A model generated the notes under the pieces. The model was not told the origin of the DNA, searched no databases, and worked only from the letters and a program-made list of their open reading frames with translations. From Candidatus Aegiribacteria sp. (GTDB lineage: Bacteria; Fermentibacterota; Fermentibacteria; Fermentibacterales; JCC-6), in contig DAOWNO010000065.1 in NCBI GenBank assembly GCA_030642525.1, forward strand, positions 1-8,772: 8,772 nt of DNA. The letters run 5' to 3'. A program made the translations under genes and the position numbers. This document shows positions 6,901 to 8,772 of the stretch, piece after piece (the stretch's first letter is position 1; every line of letters begins with the position of its first letter).

Positions 6901-7747
6901 TGAAAAACAGCAGATTCTCGAGAAAGCAATTGATGTGGCTATACATCACAATGACAAACGGCTGCATTCGGTAAGTCTTGGAAATCTCGCGGATTTGTTT
7001 CACAAGAAGAATCAATTTGAAGAAGCAGAAATGACTTACCGTAAGGCGCTGGCAATCGCCCGGGAAATCGGGGACAGGTACTACATATCCTATCACTCAT
7101 GTGGCCTTGCAATACTGAAGACCGATAAGGGAGACTACTCTCAGGCGATAAAGATGCTTCAGGACTATTATGAGACCTCCCGTGATATAGGTATTCGTTA
7201 TGGCGAGGCGGAAGCACTGGGTTTCATGGCGATCGCTCTGTTGAAGAAAGGTGATCTGGAACGGGCACTGAATACTTTCGATCAGGCATTACTGATTCTG
7301 CAGGAACTGGATTACGTCCACTATATCTACTTCTTCAAGGCGGATAAAGCGCGTACCCTCTTCCAGCTCGGAAGACTTCAGGAAGCGGAAACTACCGTTC
7401 AAGAGTCTAATTCCCTGATAAAGGAACAGGAAAAACCTGAAGCTATGCCTGAGAACGATTCTCTCCTGCAGAGAATTCGTTATGAAAACGCTGATACTCT
7501 CGCGGAAAAACTGGATTGTATCAAGAACGTTCAAGACATCATCTCTCAGGCTTCAGATCCTGTCAGCATTGTTATTCCTATACATGATCTCTGGAAAATG
7601 ATTCAGGTCTCCGGGGATGATATACCTGAAGAACTCTCACCGGCAGTATTGAGGAAAGAACTCCTTATAATCCTTGACAGGGCTGCTGAGGAAAAGCCAA
7701 CTCATGATATTATTTCCATTCGGGATGAGATCAGAAACAACACTTAA
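3974..7747 (+). CDS. sAC-like double nucleotide cyclase / AAA ATPase / TPR signalling protein
   Basis: The 1257-residue cytoplasmic protein has no signal peptide or membrane segment. Order: cyclase domain C1 (about 20-165), cyclase domain C2 (about 205-368), AAA/STAND ATPase (about 380-600), helical region (670-800), TPR repeats (about 850-1150). This is the layout of ADCY10 soluble adenylyl cyclase and related bacterial proteins. C1 keeps both metal-binding aspartates, D30 (LIFDVSGF) and D81 (FSGDSF). C2 keeps T313, N320 and R324 in YTVLGSQVNMAAR. By ungapped comparison with remembered human sAC, the C1 lysine (K95) is G77 and the C2 base-selecting lysine (K334) is G248. Walker A is at 413-420 (GTGKS) and Walker B at 547-553 (LFMVIDD). 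A clear TPR pair spans about 999-1035. Start: AGGGAG (3961-3966) lies 7 bases before ATG. Cyclic-nucleotide synthesis controlled by the ATPase and TPR sensor part is inferred; substrate and activity are uncertain. Confidence 0.85.
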   Translation: MLNLVPRLISLNFSDGNLSGSVSGSILIFDVSGFASMAEILSRQGKSGAEALSNTLNSIYSRGILSMIRGSGGFVSGFSGDSFAVILPGTAIEKAEYFGKEMLNRLALASASSSARIVFKAGGSDGTIDWGIFGRERKGWFFSGDAFRRAFQALENPEQKGFALCRKKTPEEEVLTADRMGGRVPDRILETSFFPEKLLNSEPYGEFRRVFPVFLTPVNAEKDDRGLIRSIAPEIIQSSVETGGFFNGVHYDSNGFYFLILFGAPEAHENDLERALTFARQIYNCAHFPIRIAISSGTVYAGFLGFRQMGTYTVLGSQVNMAARIMRFEKNSGIYVSDSIADNTPGSSTAISVRVKGITDEVNIFKIDNNITESGRYPYEGKLLGREEELQIIIDLARKSVDDSTGSVLQVSASAGTGKSHLLWEAGNILETQGFRRIHLRCDDIIRRSFGPFVTFLRGYFQQKRNSSSRENLAVFNRIFQTLSAKLKDKYPDRVQELERTVSFLSSLLGIDMTDSLYHQVGPEGKQENTITALREFFLGIAQTDPLFMVIDDIQWLDDSSESLLRSMTRNLDNLSLVLALAGRTLDDGSIIEIPSEKEYVIINLEPLRQQTLPELVKDILGGIPGPDLVKFLATHSRMNPFYLRQYATYLAESNSIKKKNDTITLSESPDKIPRGIVDLLMARIDRLSGDLKRVVKKASVLGFEFNTRVLSAMLTGRELAPLLSNGAEEKLWSSVSEIVYIFHHGLLRETAYSMQLENELVKLHNIAACAIENIYPGDETFFPDLAYHWDKAKDSETACFYLDRVLQAAENNGDVKLSYKCIIRLRELLELLPDREDQLIGIMIKEIKTLGIFARCKEAVELAERTEELALSAGNRKRYAEAMGMRAWLNSRLGNMKTALELNEKALEIHNELGYLRGIYESTGYLAAIKFMTGHVSEARILFEKQLRVFEEMKDDDESNAKVYNNMASTAVDLAEKQQILEKAIDVAIHHNDKRLHSVSLGNLADLFHKKNQFEEAEMTYRKALAIAREIGDRYYISYHSCGLAILKTDKGDYSQAIKMLQDYYETSRDIGIRYGEAEALGFMAIALLKKGDLERALNTFDQALLILQELDYVHYIYFFKADKARTLFQLGRLQEAETTVQESNSLIKEQEKPEAMPENDSLLQRIRYENADTLAEKLDCIKNVQDIISQASDPVSIVIPIHDLWKMIQVSGDDIPEELSPAVLRKELLIILDRAAEEKPTHDIISIRDEIRNNT

Positions 7748-7807
7748 TCCAATACCGTCTTGACCTGATGTTATAACTAGAATATCATCAATTTATAAAT
7801 GAGAAAT

Positions 7808-7837
7808 TTGAACAGGTATTGTAGCGTATTCTATTAT
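7808..7837 (+). promoter_or_regulatory. Candidate promoter of the propeller gene
   Basis: TTGAAC (7808-7813) and TATTAT (7832-7837) are 18 bases apart, and the -10 box is 22 bases before the ATG at 7859. With only 111 bases since the previous stop and no clear terminator there, read-through from the cyclase gene is also possible. Confidence 0.35.
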
Positions 7838-7858
7838 TAAAGACTTAAGGAGCGTATT

Positions 7859-8772
7859 ATGGGAATTATAGCCTGCTTTGTACTATTTGTTATTTCTACT
7901 ACCGGCGTAAATATCACAGAACCTGTTGACGGAGAAATCTATGACGGTGACTGGCTTACAGTCAGGGCTATTGTGGAAAACGAGAACGAGAAACCTGAAT
8001 ACGTCCAGTATTCCCTTAATGGACAGTCTGTGGTGGATATTCCCCGGCTGAATACAGACTGGTACACATATATGCAGAATGACCTGCATCATGGCTTTTC
8101 AGAGTCTCCTGCACCGACGGACAACACAATACTATGGACTGCACCCGTCACCGGAGATTACCATGAGTTCCCCTCCCCGGTGATCGTTGAAGGAGTTGTG
8201 TACTACCCCTCTAACTATGGTACTGATTCTCTCTACGCCCTTGATGCCGGTACAGGCGAGCTGATATGGAAATACCAGACTGGATACACGGATGACGCTG
8301 TCACAGTTAAAGACGGTTACCTCTACACTGCCAGTGATTCAATGTGGTGTCTGGATGCCTTAACCGGTGAGAGGATCTGGGCTACAAAAGTTGCCGATGC
8401 AGATGGAAGCACGCCCGCGGTGGTTGACGGCAGGGTGTATTGTGGGCGAGCCAATTACTATACATCCATTATCTATTGCTTCGATGCAGTAACAGGCACA
8501 GAGATATGGTCGGAAATTCTCTCCGGTTATACAGCCAGTTGTCTGACGGTATGGAACGATATGGTATTTATCCCAACATACACGGGGCCTTTGTATGCCA
8601 TGAATGCCAATACAGGCTCTATAATCTGGGAAAACAGTGATAGTCACGGAGGCTATTGGGACTCATCTCCGGTTGTTGTGGACAATTTGATATACATAAG
8701 CGGGATTGACAGTAAAACGCGGGCAATTGATGCAATAACAGGGATTACCATCTGGGAGACTGACATAACTCC
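7859..8772 (+). CDS. Exported PQQ-like beta-propeller protein (partial at 3' side)
   Basis: The frame is open from ATG 7859 to the window edge (304 codons, no stop). AAGGAG at 7847-7852, 6 bases before the ATG, fixes the start. Residues 1-16 (MGIIACFVLFVISTTG) look like a short signal peptide. A beta-sandwich-like stretch follows (VNITEPVDGEIYDGDWLTV, then VQYSLNGQ), then DWYTYMQNDLHHGFSESPAP, typical of the entry to PQQ-like propellers. Five blade motifs of form YALDAxTGxxIW lie at about 125-137, 162-174, 205-217, 245-257 and 287-299. The fold is shared by quinoprotein dehydrogenases, BamB and many binding proteins. The catalytic and quinone-binding residues of true dehydrogenases are not evident here, so a scaffold or binding role is as likely as an enzyme. 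More blades, and perhaps a C-terminal sorting module, lie beyond the window. Confidence 0.85.
   Translation, partial: MGIIACFVLFVISTTGVNITEPVDGEIYDGDWLTVRAIVENENEKPEYVQYSLNGQSVVDIPRLNTDWYTYMQNDLHHGFSESPAPTDNTILWTAPVTGDYHEFPSPVIVEGVVYYPSNYGTDSLYALDAGTGELIWKYQTGYTDDAVTVKDGYLYTASDSMWCLDALTGERIWATKVADADGSTPAVVDGRVYCGRANYYTSIIYCFDAVTGTEIWSEILSGYTASCLTVWNDMVFIPTYTGPLYAMNANTGSIIWENSDSHGGYWDSSPVVVDNLIYISGIDSKTRAIDAITGITIWETDIT

Noticed and set aside
7767..7789. Imperfect inverted repeat (GATGTTATA and AATATCATC) after the cyclase gene as a terminator
   Set aside because: The stem has mismatches, is AT-rich and is not followed by a T run, so termination is not supported.
1..8772. CRISPR arrays, tRNA, rRNA, insertion sequences or a defence system
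   Set aside because: I saw no regularly spaced repeats, no cloverleaf or rRNA signature, no transposase frame or terminal inverted repeats, and no defence genes other than the Fic/Doc relic.

Overview
The window is a chromosomal fragment from an uncultured-type bacterium with moderate to low GC content. It holds one probable tungsten or molybdenum aldehyde:ferredoxin oxidoreductase (AOR) gene tail, a sulfur-carrier gene, several exported proteins, and one very large signalling protein. A C-terminal module of the type A sorting / FlgD-like kind (NFPNPFN ... SGVYFYRF ... KMIVLE), together with exported PQQ-like propellers, fits FCB-type or related candidate phyla (Fermentibacteria, Cloacimonadota, WOR-3 and similar). 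This placement is inference, and I cannot name the phylum from the sequence alone.

Layout. Positions 1-405 carry the 3' end of an AOR gene whose last 29 codons occur twice, 303 bp apart and in frame. Positions 407-604 carry a ThiS/MoaD-like sulfur carrier ending in Gly-Gly, apparently translationally coupled to the AOR gene and lacking a standard start codon at the best ribosome-binding site. Converging on them from the minus strand (680-2449) is an exported right-handed beta-helix protein with a cell-surface/secretion C-terminal module. A good sigma-70-like promoter for it lies at 2626-2654. The long non-coding stretch between this gene and 3037 also contains a decayed fragment of a Fic/Doc-family gene on the minus strand (2763-2858).

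On the plus strand, 3037-3729 encodes a small exported protein of unknown function, followed by a strong hairpin. Then comes the centrepiece, 3974-7747. This is a 1257-residue protein with two class III nucleotide cyclase domains, an AAA/STAND-type ATPase and a TPR tail, the same architecture as animal soluble adenylyl cyclase (ADCY10). It keeps the metal-binding aspartates and the transition-state Asn/Arg, but glycines replace the lysines at the positions aligned to sAC Lys95 and Lys334. From 7859 to the window edge runs the start of an exported PQQ-like beta-propeller protein.

How they relate: AOR and ThiS form one functional unit (metal-pterin aldehyde oxidation). The beta-helix, 3037 and propeller proteins are independent exported or surface proteins. 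The cyclase-ATPase-TPR protein is a cytoplasmic sensor or signalling protein with its own likely promoter. Nothing seen in the window links it to its neighbours.
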